From Cerioporus squamosus (Eukaryota; Basidiomycota; Agaricomycetes; Polyporales; Polyporaceae), in contig JABYQS010000335.1 in assembly GCA_022592435.1 (NCBI GenBank), positions 1 to 29,829 of the forward strand: a stretch of DNA of 29,829 nt, read 5' to 3'. Every line of letters starts with the position of its first letter. Within the stretch, counting starts at the first letter, position 1. The notes under the pieces are model-generated. The model ran no database searches. It was not told the DNA's origin and saw only the letters and a list, made by a program, of their open reading frames with translations. The translations under genes and the position numbers were made by a program. This document shows positions 18,705 through 29,829 of this stretch, one piece after another.

Positions 18705-21700
18705 CTACCGTCGAATCAAAGAGTACAGGGCGTCCCTCTCTTGTTCTGGGGAGTCGTCCACGAGCCGCTTGAAGTAGCTATCCTCTCTGGACAGCAGCAC
18801 CCCGGGTGCGTCGAACTCGACCTGAACAACCCCGAGTCAGCAACTGTTCCGCAATTCTCACGATGCTTCGGACTCACCATCCTTCCGGAATCTAGCACCA
18901 TCTGTAAAGCACGTCTTAGAAATCAGCGTATACAGCGAGAGAGTGAGAAGGACTGACCACTTTGTCATAGTCGCATATCGTGCGCAAGCGGTGCGCCACC
19001 GTCAGAAGCGTGACATCGTGGTCGAGGTGTTCCCTGAGCAAGTTCTGGATTCGCTCATCCGTGGCGTGATCTGTGAAACGAGTTTCATTGGTTAGAGGCG
19101 ACAAACACGTCACGCAGCATTGTCAAAAACGCGCCTATCGACGAAGTCGCTGTAGGCAGAGGAGACAGGAGAAATCAGCGCTCAGGTTCTTTCGAATCAA
19201 AAACCGTTGAGCACCCACCTTCATCCATAATGAGAAGCTTGCTCTTCCTGACAATCGCTCGGGCCAATGCAATGATCTGCCGCTCTCCCGCAGAGAGGTC
19301 CCCCTCTCCAGAAATCCTGGTGTCGAGCTTCATGCCATTCTGCGCGTGAGGATCAGTCTCCGAGAGCCCTTGGGCGCTCAGCAGTGCGCGGTTGAGCTCT
19401 GCGTCCGTATACTGCGAGAACGGGTCCAGGTTCTGTCGGATGTCACCGGCGAACAACTCGGGCTGCGCGCCACAGAACTGGTGATCAGCGTTTGTACGCG
19501 GTGCAGGCTCGAGAAGGACTCACGTTCTGCGGGATGATGGTGATGTTCTTGCGGAGGATGGGAAGATCGAGCGAACCAATGGACAGACCCGAGTACACGA
19601 CCTCACCCGGCCTCATGAACTTTGAGTCTAGCCGTGGGGACAGGTTGGTGAAGATGCAGCGCAGAAGCGCGAGCGTGAGGGTACTCTGTACGAGGACATT
19701 CAGCATGGCCCGCAGGAATCCCTACCAAGCGAACATACCTTGCCACTTCCCGTACGACCAACTACGAATCATCTGTTCAGCATTCCGGTAGCACACAGAG
19801 AAAAAGTTCTCGCTCACCGATCCCGATGCGCTCTCCAGATCGCACTTTGAAAGACAAGCCTTTGAGCACTTCTGGGGCTCCCTCCGCTTCACTGTACGAG
19901 GCGATGAGGTCGCGAACCTCCAGTTCACCGGTAACTGGCCAGTCTGGCCTTCGCCTCTGAAACTCAGCCAGCTCCTTGGAGTAGCCATGTTCGCCGGAAC
20001 CCATCAGCTCATCCTCGCGCTCGAACTTTAGATACTCTTCGATACGCTCCAGGCTATCACTCCAGTCAGTCACGGAACCGTACGAGGGCGTATTGAACTC
20101 ACTTGACGGCTGTGGGAACATGAGCTCTCAAGCTCAACAACCATTATCAAGTTCAGACTCACCAGCCAGATCCAGGGCATTGAACGTTCGAACCCATTCG
20201 AAGACCTTCGTACTCGCAGCGACTGGTGGTCGGTAGTCAGTGTTGCGCCAGGCGTGTATTAGACAGACTGCGTCCACGTACTGGCCATGCTGAGGGAGAA
20301 ACCAATGTTCGAGGCATCGAGCTTGGCGAAGTAGGTGAGGTAGATCGCCAGAGACACCGTGAAGAGCGAAGCCATTGTGTCCACTCGTACGGTCATCCAC
20401 CTGTCGCATCGTCAACGTGAGCAATCGAACCTTCGAACCTACAAGGCAAATATCTGTAAACGAGCGTACCGGTTCAGATTGAAAAACGTATTGGATGCCC
20501 TCGTCCAGCGATCAATTCGTTCGAACATCTGCTTCCGAAACCTCTCCTGGACCCCGTACGCGCGTACCGACACTATGGGGAGTCAAGTTCTGAACAAAAC
20601 AGCGTGATGTCTCATACGACTCACCGATCCCAGCAAGCGTCGTGTTGAGCAATCCGAGGATCGGCGCACGCGTGCTAGCCTCCTCCTGCTTGACAGGACG
20701 CTGTGCAGCCATGTACACCCTCGCACAGAGCGTGCCGGCGATAGCCACAGCAGCAACGCCAATCGTGAAGACAGGTGCGACTACCATGACCATGACCAGC
20801 CGCACCACTAGGAAGGCAGTGTGGTCCAGGAGTGTGAAGAGAGAAGGAACAACCTGTCCGTCAACTATGGCCAACTGCGTCAGCATGGTGGATTGCAGAA
20901 GGGCGTTGCGCTCTTACCAGCACCGATATCTCCAGTGCAACGAGCGATGATCTGGCTTGTAGGCGTGTCCTCGAGCCGCCTGTGGATGCATGAGACTCGT
21001 AACGGGAGTGTAGATTAGACACAGGCGTACTTGAGAGTAGTTCCCAGCACGGAGTCCATCAGCTTCTTGTGAATGACAGCGCAAGCCCGTAGGGAACCTT
21101 GCATGTGCATGGCCCGAGAAGCGAAGTCCGAGATCGTAGCCGCCAATAGGAGAGCTGAATAGATCCCCAAGAACCTATCCGAGACTTAGCAAACAGCGAC
21201 GGCATGAGTCCAGCACGAGCATAACTTGCTTACCACGACACCGAGGCATTGGACACCGGTCCATGCGAGTACTGCTTAGCCCAGTAACCTAGCAACCAGA
21301 ACTATTCGATGAAGTCAGTCGGATTCCGGATCCGGCCAGCTAGAATATCATACCTGAGCGTTAACCACCAGGTTGGACAGCAACAGAGCGCCCAAGAAGA
21401 CCAGCCAGAAGAGCACAGGGCGAGCGGACATGTTCGCCAGAACCAGAAGCCCTGCACATTGTGTCAGAACCAGGAGCCATCGAAAGATCGTCGAGAAGAC
21501 TCACACGAACTCGCACGCGGCGTTTCCTCAGGCTGAACCGGCGGGATAGCTTTGTCCGTCCCAGGGCTCGCTGAGGGAACATCCTCTACGATCATGACGT
21601 CCTGCCAGTCATCAAGTTCAACCGCAGCGTGCTGTCCCTTCGCCTGCTCTACGTCGGACGTGTTCCCGTTGAAGTCCTCCACGATCGTCGACGATGCGGA

Positions 21701-24700
21701 GCTGCCCTCGTCTCCTAGAACGACGTCCTCGACGACGCACTTCTCTGCCGTCTTGTCCAGGCGAGTCTCGTCCGGACGTATGATCCCTCCGGGGAGCATC
21801 TCATATACATGATCCGCGTAAGGACGCACCACAGCGACATTGTTCGACTAAATGGCAGATACGGCACAAAGTGGGATATCAGCAACCTGGGATGTGTAAC
21901 ATGAGACACACGAAGGACGTACCACCAGAAGCACAGTCCTTCCGCGGAGGAGCTCTCCGCGCAAGCACCGGTCGACGATGTGCACGGCAGTGCTGTTGTC
22001 AAGTGCAGCGAGGACGTCGTCAATCAGGACGGTCGGACAGTAAGAGTATACAGCTCGCGCGAGGGCGATCCTGGCCTGAACATCTCGTCAGTAAGTCTCC
22101 GAAACGAGTCACTCAGTCTCATACCTTCTGTCCACCGCTGCACATACGTCTGTTAGTTTGGTGTAGCGCAGTATGTCCGATAGAGACTAACCTCAGAGTG
22201 ACACCCCGTTCGCCCACCTCGGTCAGATCAAGCTTGCTCCATCCCGCGAGATCAGGTCCCAGAGCGCACGCATACAGCGTCTTCCTGTACCGATCTTCAT
22301 CCAACGGTGTATCAAACAGGATGTTGTTCTGCAGCGCCAAAGTCGAGGTCAGAGATCGGCACTCTTCATGTGACGATCAGAATGCTTACCCGAACGGTAT
22401 CCTGCAGAATCCACGGCTCCTGTGCGACATACGCAATACCTCCCGCCCGGTTCTTCGGCCCGTTGAAGACAGAGCCCCGTCCGATAGGCATGTAGTGCAT
22501 CTCACCTAACACGAAGCGGTGAGTTGCAGCGTTTACGTTTGCTATCAGTGTACTCACCGAGCAGTGCCATCAGGAGCGACGTCTTCCCGCAAGCCGTTGG
22601 CCCATAGATGAGGTTGAGTCCCGCGTTCCTGAACCGCAACTCCTCCGTGATCGTGAGGGAGAACTCTCCATTGTCCTGAAGTTGCGCGGTAGCGCCGCTG
22701 TCCGTCCAGGTGAAACGTGCGTCCCGGATGATGATGTCCTTGACAGATGTGTAACGTTGTGCCCGCAGCCGACCTGGGGCAAACTGATCCAGCAGCTCCG
22801 ACTGGAGGTATGTGGTTATAAATATGAAAGAGCACCATGACAAGGTAACGTACTTCGCGGAAGAGACGGTTGATACGGTCAAGGGACACTTTGCCTGAAG
22901 ACAACGTCACACGTGAGCGCGATGCGGCAAAGATATGCGATGCTGCGTACCGTCGATGAGGATGGGTATCCGGAACAGCAAGAACCCGAGCTGAGAACGC
23001 AATATCTCGAACACTGAACAAGTCAGTTGAATATATGAGATACCCGGACTGGCTATGATGATCACTCACGGGAGATAGACGAGAAGACGACGGAAGCTGA
23101 GAGCCTGTTAGTCATGTCCTGCGCGTATCTCAAGCGTCGTTCACGTACCTGAGAGATCTCGTTTCATAACCAGCGTCTGCAGAACTCATGAGCGCACCAT
23201 CTGAAACTGGTCACTGGAGGGCAACTCACGTAAGTCGCGTAACTCGCCAGCATGACAAGAAGCGGAATGAAGGTCCTGACGGGCAGGTAAGTAAACAGCA
23301 CTAAACGTAGGGACGCTAGGAGTGTCGTCAAATAGGACGACTCACTTGATGAAGTTCATCCAGATCTGCGTCATATTGATCTTGCGAGCACGTTTGAGCT
23401 CTTCCGCCCGCTTAGCCTCGACCTTAGACGCCTGTTCGGGCTCCCAACCGAGAAGCTTGACGGTACGGATGTTCTTCAGCACTGAGCAGATTCACATGAG
23501 CACTCATCGGCATGAGTAAAGATGGTTTTGTTATCATACGCACTCTGGATGACCAGCGTGACCCGTTGGTCGCTCTGCCAAAACGCTCAGTGCTTGTTGT
23601 CTCGGTCACAAGGCGGTGTGGTTTACCTGCTGTTTCTTCTCCTTCCCATATTGTCTCGCGAGGTCGTTCAGCCAGTCCGCAAAGGGAAGGAGAACGACCA
23701 TGACGGCGACACCCACGAAGGTACTACGAGCAGAGTATATATATGAACATATCAGTTCGATACGGACGCTGAAGGGACTTACCTCCAGCCGAGTATCTGG
23801 TACAGGAAGTACAACGACAGGACGATCTGCAACGGGGTCTCGAGGACTGCAAGATATTAGCCGAACGCAGCGTAGCTAACCAGGCGGCATGGGACTCACA
23901 GACAAGCCACAAGAACGTGCTCGCATCTGTCACAGTCTTCAGGTCCGTCGTGACCAGGTTGTTAATCGCCGGCATGTCTTCATACGTCTCCTCGGGCTGA
24001 GCGCGCTTCCCCTGGGCTGTACCAGGAATAAAGGACATAACTCGGTCGAACGCCGCAGTGAGGAGCTTCGCAATCGACACGGCCTCTCGCGGCTTAGGCT
24101 TTCCGGCAGACCTCGGCTTCGAGCACTTCGCGCGCATTCGAAGCGAGTGGTCGTACATGAGCTGCGTCAGGACAGCTTGCGTTCGCATCACCACGGTTGT
24201 CTGACAGCCCCCGAGGAACGACATTAGCTCTGACACCGCCTGCAGCAGGCGGCCTGGAACGCACCGATACGTAGTGGTAGAACTGCATCGCAAACGAGAC
24301 CGTCATCGATCCAAGGAGCAGGGCGGCTATCCAAACCCAAGGACGGACGGCTTCGCTATCTGCCCCGTTCTCGATATAGCTGTCAAACCAAGAGTGAGCT
24401 ATACGGCTAAATCGAGGATCCGCGTACTCACGCTAGGATGTGACGGATGCTCAGCGGCGCCAGGAACGAGGCGAAGCTCTGCAAACGACATATCAGCTGG
24501 GAGTTGTGCAACACAGGAATGTCCTAGTGACTTACCGCAAGCGCGACCATCGCTCCCATGAGTGCTTCTTCCCACCCTAGGGTTCATAGGAGAACGGCGC
24601 GACCATATAAGCATCCCACGAGCGGTGCAGAGTCAATGGTTACTCACGGAAGACCCACAGCAAACCCCAGGCGACGTTCCACTTCTGCCTCTTATCACCA

Positions 24701-25527
24701 CTAGCTTCGGCCTCGATTGGATCCACGTACTAGACATCGCATGCCCCCGATTTATCTCGTCACTATCGCGGGACAATCACATGTGCACACACCTCGTAAC
24801 TGGCATCGACCAAGTATTCCACGCTGCGCTCGAGCGGCAAGTGCGGAAGCTGGTCCTGTTGCAACTTGCCCTTGGTCGCGTGCAGCCTCGCGGAGAACTT
24901 GATGAACGGGTTCATCCAAGAGTACGTCACAAGCGACAAAATCGAAGCCGTCTGCTCGGCCCGCCGCACGGTGGCGTCCCAGACCGGTATGCCAGGCGTC
25001 GGTCGGCGTGGCGAGATGAGAGGAAGGACCACCGCAGCGAAGGTGAGCACGGCAATCTTGACCCAGAGGAGGCGACCTTCATGTTCGTCCGCTGGAACCC
25101 GGTTGTATGTGGCGAGAGGCCACACGTCGCGGTACATATACACTGCCCAGAGAACGAGTAGGATGCCACACTTCTGTACGGTAGCCGAGTGGGCATAGCG
25201 AGTGGTCCAGCGAGAAGCATAGGCGGATAGTACCACAGTGTATGCCTAGAAGATGAGGGTCAGTATGTGCGCCACCGTGTGGCGGAACGTCCGACGTACG
25301 AAGGCGGTGGATTGGCATGCATAGAAGCCGAGTACAAAGGCATGGCTGTCTTGACCGAACCGTATCTCCAGTACGAGCGTAACCACCGAGAGGATGAGGA
25401 GTGCAACTACGCAGATGAATGAAAGGAGATCATAGAGGCAGTATGAGGGCGGCTTCTCCAGTGGCGAGGGCGGTCGGAGTGACTGTTGATTCTCGGGCTG
25501 AGCTTCCATGAGGCTGATATCGTCCAT
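18705..25527 (-). CDS. ABCC-type (MRP/YOR1-like) ABC transporter, full length
   Basis: A large intron-rich gene from the ATG at 25527 to TAG at 18707-18705. Layout from the N-terminus: hydrophobic TMD0-like segments (VVALLILSVVTLVL, GILLVLWAVYMY), the lead into TMD1 (SILSLVTYSWMNPFI), TMD1 (about 24.7-23.0 kb), NBD1 (about 22.8-21.8 kb), an acidic linker, TMD2 (about 21.5-20.1 kb) and NBD2 (about 20.0-18.9 kb). NBD1 has Walker A GPTACGKTSLL, signature LSGGQ and Walker B VLIDDV; its H-loop position reads SNN instead of the usual THN. NBD2 has Walker A GRTGSGKST, signature LSAGERQ, Walker B LLIMDEATSSID and H-loop TVAHRL. NBD2 therefore keeps the catalytic Glu and His while NBD1 does not, the asymmetry usual in ABCC exporters. 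A role in drug or conjugate export at plasma or vacuolar membrane is inferred from family. The protein is likely about 1400 residues; I did not splice every TMD exon. Confidence 0.88.
19135..19149 (-). other. 15-nt micro-exon and GC-AG intron in the ABC gene
   Basis: CGACTTCGTCGATAG completes Walker B/D-loop: MDE + ATSSI + DHATDE. The upstream intron is GT-AG. The downstream intron starts GCGCGT and ends CACAG; using the nearby GT instead gives a stop within a few codons. The exon is required to restore the conserved sequence. Confidence 0.65.
19739..19761 (-). other. 23-nt micro-exon carrying the NBD2 Walker A motif
   Basis: TTGGTCGTACGGGAAGTGGCAAG encodes VGRTGSGK between two GT-AG introns (donor after ATCG upstream; donor GTATGT at 19738). 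Only this splicing joins GERIGI to STLTLALL in frame. Confidence 0.75.
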
Positions 25528-25606
25528 GATGCTGGAGAGGCGGGTCGAACTGACGGCAGATGGGTAGAGAAAGGCACGGGAAGTGGAGGATAGAGAACCA
25601 CTGGCG

Positions 25607-25614
25607 TATATATA
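25607..25614 (-). promoter_or_regulatory. TATA-like box of the ABC transporter gene
   Basis: TATATATA, 80-87 nt upstream of the ATG at 25527 on the minus strand. Confidence 0.5.
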
Positions 25615-26691
25615 CGAGGAAGCTGTGAGTGCGGCGAGAGTGTGTCCCGGCGGGCGCGAGCGCGACCGATATGTTAATGCAGAAGGACGGACAAGGGCGC
25701 CCACAAGGCAACCGTCAGACTCCAGGGGTATCTGCACGACCAGAATGTAAGGACCGAGGGCCTTTGTCCAACAAGAGATCTGAATCAACGGACAAAAGGC
25801 CACAGCGTCCTCGCTACTGACAGGCGGCGGAGAATGGCAAGAAGCAGGGAATGAGGAAAGCGCGTAGACCTGCCAGCACGTTGGCTTTCATTCGATCGAG
25901 ACACAGCTGCACAGCACAATACATGGACAAGCGAGAAACCAAGTCGAGGAAAGCTGCAAGTCATGCGCTTGGACTGGCAGAGCCTTCATTCTTGGAAGAA
26001 GTGAGGTCCAGGCGGTACGCCATGTTGTCGAGGTCGGGAAGCAAGGAGCCCGCCACCCAACCGAGTTGGAAGCTGTGTCTCGGTGCTCCGATTCCAGATC
26101 CGCATGCTGAGATACGCGAGGCGCCCGACGCCCGTCGGCCGCGGCGGTCTGGCCCGCCTCCCCGCTGTATGTACTCCCCGCCCCTCGTCCTCCGAATGTT
26201 CCAAACGGATTGCGGAAGTCAGGCTGTGCCTCATCCGAGCCTATTCGAGCAGCAACATGCCTTACTCGCATACTTGTAAGCAGTACCCGCATGCGGTGCC
26301 GTATATGACTCGCATTTCTCCGTCCGAAAAGTTCACTCACTTCAAGTTGCCCCGATATCCGCTGAGGCGCCATATCGCCAGCGAGCATCATAACTCACAA
26401 ACAACGCGGCACGTTACTCGCCATAACAAGTCGTCTCGATGCGCTCCAGATATATGGCCAGGAGTCTGTGCACACGCTGTCCGCGGGATGTATCTCCACA
26501 AGAGCTTCCTCCCAACCGAGGAGAGTTCTGCGACGACCTGCATCGACGCAAACAGCAAGCACGCAACGCCTTTGGAGGTGGGTACACACTCTTTGCCGCT
26601 CGGCGCGCATCCTAATATGCCATGACACGAAAGCTGTGGCGCAGTAACAGCATGCGGATGGAGGGGTCAAAACTCACGCGGTTACCGATCC

Positions 26692-27519
26692 TCAGCTTTC
26701 GTATATCCATTCGACTGGATAGGCATGACGCTGAACTTTAGATGGTCCTGGATAGTTCTCGCTGCCATCGTTGAGGTGAGCCTGCGTTTCATCGCCTCCC
26801 GGACGATATTCCGACACTGAGGAAGACATGATAGACACAAGAATCATACCAGGCACTCACCCGTCAACGATCGTGCTTGAAACCTACTTCCGCGCCATAG
26901 GTGGGACCTCGCAGGTGAGTAGACTCTGTTCGGTGAGTACAGCACGCCCCTTGAAATCCTGTATGACAACCCGATCAACGTCAGAACTGCCGGAGCGACC
27001 TGCCTGTCCTCACAGCGTTATATGCGTCCCAAACACCCGGCTGTCATCGTCGAGCTTCAAGATGAGCGGCATGAGTCGGCACGAGTACGAAGGTGACCCG
27101 CTGTGTACTTGGCACTGTCTCTCAGCGCGATGCTCTGCCAATGAAGACTGCTGTCAACTCCTTCGGCAGAGTAACTCACGACGAACATAGTCCATAGACC
27201 CAGCCTCTATACAGATATTTTGAGGCCTTGTCCTAGAGCAATTCCGTTGCAAGCAACCTGCGAGCGTCGTTCACAGGAAAATTGTTAGGGTGGTTCAGAA
27301 CTTCAAGGTGAGAGTGCCGCCGGAGACCGGTACGGACGGCGCTGCCAAGTACCTTCCGGGGGCGCTCCGAAATCGGCGGGGTCCTAGTGAACATCCGACA
27401 GACAACGGTAGTCAATGTACTTGCTGTACTTGCTTGTCCTCTGGACTGCGCTCACCTGACATCACTCTCGCGACTCGCCAAGCAAGAAGGATGAGAGTCA
27501 GAACACTGAACTTCGCCAT
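26692..27519 (-). other. Possible multi-exon secreted-protein gene (tentative)
   Basis: The minus strand from the ATG at 27519 reads MAKFSVLTLILLAWRVARVM, a plausible signal peptide, to a good donor at 27455. Further good donors (GTGAGT near 27178 and 26858) and acceptors allow a phase-consistent chain through LILKLDDDSRVFGTHIT and EYRPGGDETQAHLNDG to TGA at 26694-26692. A competing frame over the last part is equally open and more G/C-biased (IVREAMKRRLTSTMAARTIQ), and several joins need weak donors. No family is recognised. The adjoining 25850-26400 stretch has open frames (such as FQLGWVAGSLLPDLDNMAYR) that I could not connect. It may be a young or decayed gene. Confidence 0.25.
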
Positions 27520-27585
27520 ACGATAAGAAGCGCATCCCCGACTTCGGATGGAGGAGGGTCTTGTCCAGTAGAAACGGCCTACTCC

Positions 27586-28360
27586 CTAGGACGCCCGAAT
27601 GAGCGCTAAGATGTTATATCCCCAAAAACCTCCATGTGCACCCTCACCGTACATGACGGGCATGTTCACGCCGAAGAGCCCAAGCAGCAAGTACACCTTG
27701 TCTTCCTTGCAGGCGGTGAGCCGCTTCACCGCCCAGGACATGCAGCGCGCAATGGAAATACTTAGAGCGAGAGGGACGTCATGCGTGAGAACTCCTTGGT
27801 CAATGCCTGTCACTCCCTCCAAGATGTCCACGAGCTTGTGTTTGGTGCCAAGGTGTCTCCAATCTGCAGTGAGGAAAGTCACAGCCTTCAGCACAATGAG
27901 CTCAGGTAGTGTCCACCCACACGTATGCCACCAACACCAGCGAAACTTCGTATTCCGGATGTGAGGGTCTTCATCAGCATCAATGTCATCCAAGTATGCA
28001 TAACAGACCACCACTTGCGAGTGCCAAGCATACATTGAGAGGACCGTGTCTGCAACTTCTGTGCTGCTCGTCCTGTTGATGCAGCAGAAGTCCATCCAGA
28101 TGTACTTGAAGCCTTCTGCTAGGGCGCATGCAGAGTCGCAGACACATCACGGATCTTTGGCGACACTGCCTGCAAGACAGAGCCTTCTGAATCTGAATCA
28201 TCGGGTCATCCCTGTTGTCGACTTTGTGCTGATTACGGAGCAGGTCCTGGTACAAGTGTTCCCTGGCCTTCGACCAGACGTGCAAGAGGACAGCGTACTT
28301 GACTTCTGCTGAGCTATCGACCTAGCGGAATTGTCCAGTTCTTGTGTTCAGTAAGTGCAT
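27586..28360 (-). pseudogene. HET-domain (heterokaryon incompatibility) gene relic
   Basis: From an ATG at 28360 the minus strand encodes the typical HET start (HLLNTRTGQFR), then a TAG at 28324-28322, then VDSSAEVKYAVLLHVWS, where the family has a YAILSHVW motif. Frame shifts occur near 28200 (after NRDDP) and near 28138-28150 (between KIRDV and DSACALAEGF). A long open stretch follows with FKYIWMDFCCINRTSS, GWTLPELI and LLGLFGVNMPVMYGEG, all hallmarks of HET domains. It ends early at 27586, where intact genes continue for hundreds of residues. Intact HET proteins trigger incompatibility responses when unlike strains fuse. One stop and two frame breaks make this copy nonfunctional as read. 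It lies next to transposon debris. Confidence 0.85.
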
Positions 28361-28407
28361 GTCTGGGTCTGTCTGCAAAAGCATATACATCAGCAGTAGT
28401 GATGTTC

Positions 28408-28875
28408 CAGGCCCAGCCCGAAGCCAGAAAGCCAGGCCGGCCAAGCCTGTTTGCTCACCAGGCCAGGCCGGGCCAACTACTCCAGCTTTGGGTGGCCTAG
28501 TGGCCTGGCTTGAGACAACTCGAGCCAGAAGCCAGGCCGCCAGGCCATGGCCTTGTAAATGCCCATGTACGCATGCTGGAGGTGGTGTATAGACATCAAT
28601 AATGGCAGCTTGTGACCTGTGGAGACCTGGTTCATGGTCTGAATCAAGTGGGTAAGTGATTGGTTATAAACAATGCTTGAAAAAACCCTTTGACTTACCA
28701 GTCTCTAAGCCTCCCACAACCCGGTCATATAGATGCCATGGGCCAAGGCTCAGGCCAGAGCCAAGCCAGAGCCAGGCCTTATATCCTGGCTTCCAGCCTG
28801 GCTCGAGGTTTCTCAGGCCTGAAGCCACTGCAAGCCAGGCCAAAGCCAGCAGCTTTCAGGCCAAGCCGGGCGAAG
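28408..28875. repeat. Cluster of GCCAGGCC / GGCCTGGC words
   Basis: Many copies of GCCAGGCC, AGCCAGG and their complement GGCCTGGC occur in two groups, about 28408-28553 and 28738-28875, in both orientations. This resembles subterminal repeats of CACTA-like or KDZ transposons. It sits 3' of the Plavaka-type transposase fragment at 29362-29829. Confidence 0.65.
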
Positions 28876-29087
28876 CACATCACTAATCAGCAGGAAGGAA
28901 GGAATATAACACCAGTTCGCTCACCTGCATGTCAATGTCGAGGCCCCGGGTCGGCGAGACGACTAGTTTTTGAGGCTGTTTGTCACTGTAGTACTGTTGT
29001 ACACTGTATGCCCTCAAGCATTACAATATATCATGTCTATCTATCGTATCTGAACAGTCAAACTGAACTGAGGGTTTGCAATAGTTG

Positions 29088-29140
29088 GTGGAGCAGGAGG
29101 AGGAGAAGGAGGAGGAGGAGGAGGAGGAGGAGGAGGAGGA
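29088..29140. repeat. GGA trinucleotide microsatellite
   Basis: GGA triplets with one GCA and one GAA interruption over about 50 nt, ending at 29140. From 29240 to 29340 the DNA is AT-rich with repeated ATTAC and GTAAT words in both orientations; no gene is seen. Confidence 0.85.
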
Positions 29141-29361
29141 TGTATATTTCACATCACATCGCACATCCGACAGGGCATTGCATACCCTGGCGGCGCACCG
29201 TGAATACCGAAGTGCACTGCCATGATATGCAGAGACATCAGTAATTTGGGAAATCCATTACTGGCCATTATCGCATTATTCACATTACTCCTCAGTCACT
29301 AATACCATAATACAAGTAATGCAAGACAGTAATACAATTGGTAGACCATGAAGCTGATTTA

Positions 29362-29829
29362 TCATGAAAGTGTCTCGTGTGCGTGGTAGTCAATATAGTG
29401 GTTTACATAGTATGCGTCGAAGGCATCCAAAGTATCTGAGTAGTGAAACCAAGGGGGGAGGTGAAATGGTCCATGGACAGGCATGAGATGACAAGCACGA
29501 GCAATAGAGCTAAGTGGAATAATCGTCTTCACCCTGTGGCCGTCTGCCATCTCCAGACACACAACCCACATCCCAGTAACCGGATCGGGATCTTGTCCGT
29601 CGACCACAAACCATTCAACCAGCGCACCTTGATAGTCGACACCTTCGCGCGCATGATCGACAGGAACTGATGCACCCGTGCGACCTGGAAGCATGGCATG
29701 CCCCAAGTGGTGGTACTGTAGAGTTTCGACCGATGCGGCATGTCACAGTCACAGGGACCTCCCCGCCGCACCGCATCATGCTGTAGGTCACAGGTCACAG
29801 CCCCTTTGGGGCCCCATTTTTTTTTTGCG
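29362..29829 (-). pseudogene. Plavaka/KDZ-type transposase, C-terminal fragment
   Basis: The minus strand ends with a domain resembling the C-terminus of Plavaka (KDZ superfamily) transposases of Agaricomycetes: YQGALVEWFVVDGQDPDPV, TGMWVV, IIPLSSIARACHLMPVHG and FDAYYVNHYIDYHAHE, stop just before 29362. Upstream, the matching segment GMPCFQVARVHQFLSIMR lies in a different frame, so a frameshift near 29640 separates the two. The catalytic core, if present, lies beyond the window edge. Without it, activity cannot be judged, but the frame break suggests a dead copy. The assignment comes from remembered family layout, not a search. Confidence 0.65.

Noticed and set aside
21464..21832. Separate minus-strand gene starting at MVRPYADHV
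   Set aside because: It is the linker after NBD1 of the ABC transporter, continuous with upstream exons.

Overview
The window looks like a stretch of nuclear genome from a filamentous basidiomycete (Agaricomycetes; a wood- or litter-decay fungus is the best guess). The evidence is densely intron-split genes (GT-AG introns mostly 41-70 nt), a PriA-type cysteine-rich secreted protein, a secreted aryl-alcohol-oxidase-like GMC enzyme, an F-box/LRR gene, a HET-domain relic, and transposase-derived genes of kinds expanded in mushrooms. No tRNA, rRNA, CRISPR or prokaryotic feature was seen. Gene models below were spliced by hand by matching donors, acceptors and reading-frame phase; they have not been tested against RNA or databases.

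Layout. 1-215 (-): 5' end of a mitochondrial enoyl-CoA hydratase, cut by the window edge. 1137-2235 (-): complete five-exon PriA-like gene. 2495-8805: a block with short inverted repeats and a 9-bp direct repeat at its ends. It holds a 12-exon, 1230-residue protein with zinc-ribbon-like Cys pairs and an ISL3/MULE-like D-D-E pattern (2886-7190, -) and a two-exon gene of unknown function (7513-8243, -). I propose this as a candidate mobile element or a domesticated remnant of one. 8806-9950: no clear gene, but a 57-bp palindromic MITE-like insertion with a perfect 8-bp target-site duplication, and a second hairpin. 9953-12247 (+): complete nine-exon GMC oxidoreductase with its own TATA box. 12865-14201 (-): decayed F-box/LRR gene. 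16136-17036 (+): complete five-exon hotdog-fold acyl-CoA thioesterase. 17037-18704: gene-poor DNA with simple repeats and a degenerate 65-bp tandem repeat. 18705-25527 (-): full-length ABCC-type ABC transporter cut by many introns, with two micro-exons and a GC-AG intron in NBD2. 25850-27520: splice signals on the minus strand but no recognisable gene. 27586-28360 (-): HET-domain pseudogene. 28361-29829: transposon debris (a short GC-rich motif cluster, a trinucleotide microsatellite and the 3' end of a Plavaka/KDZ-type transposase, -).

The housekeeping genes (hydratase, thioesterase, ABC transporter) and secreted-function genes (PriA-like, GMC oxidase) appear intact. The F-box, HET and Plavaka sequences are broken. 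The 2.5-8.8 kb block is the main exception: it looks transposon-derived yet its large gene stays open through all 12 exons.
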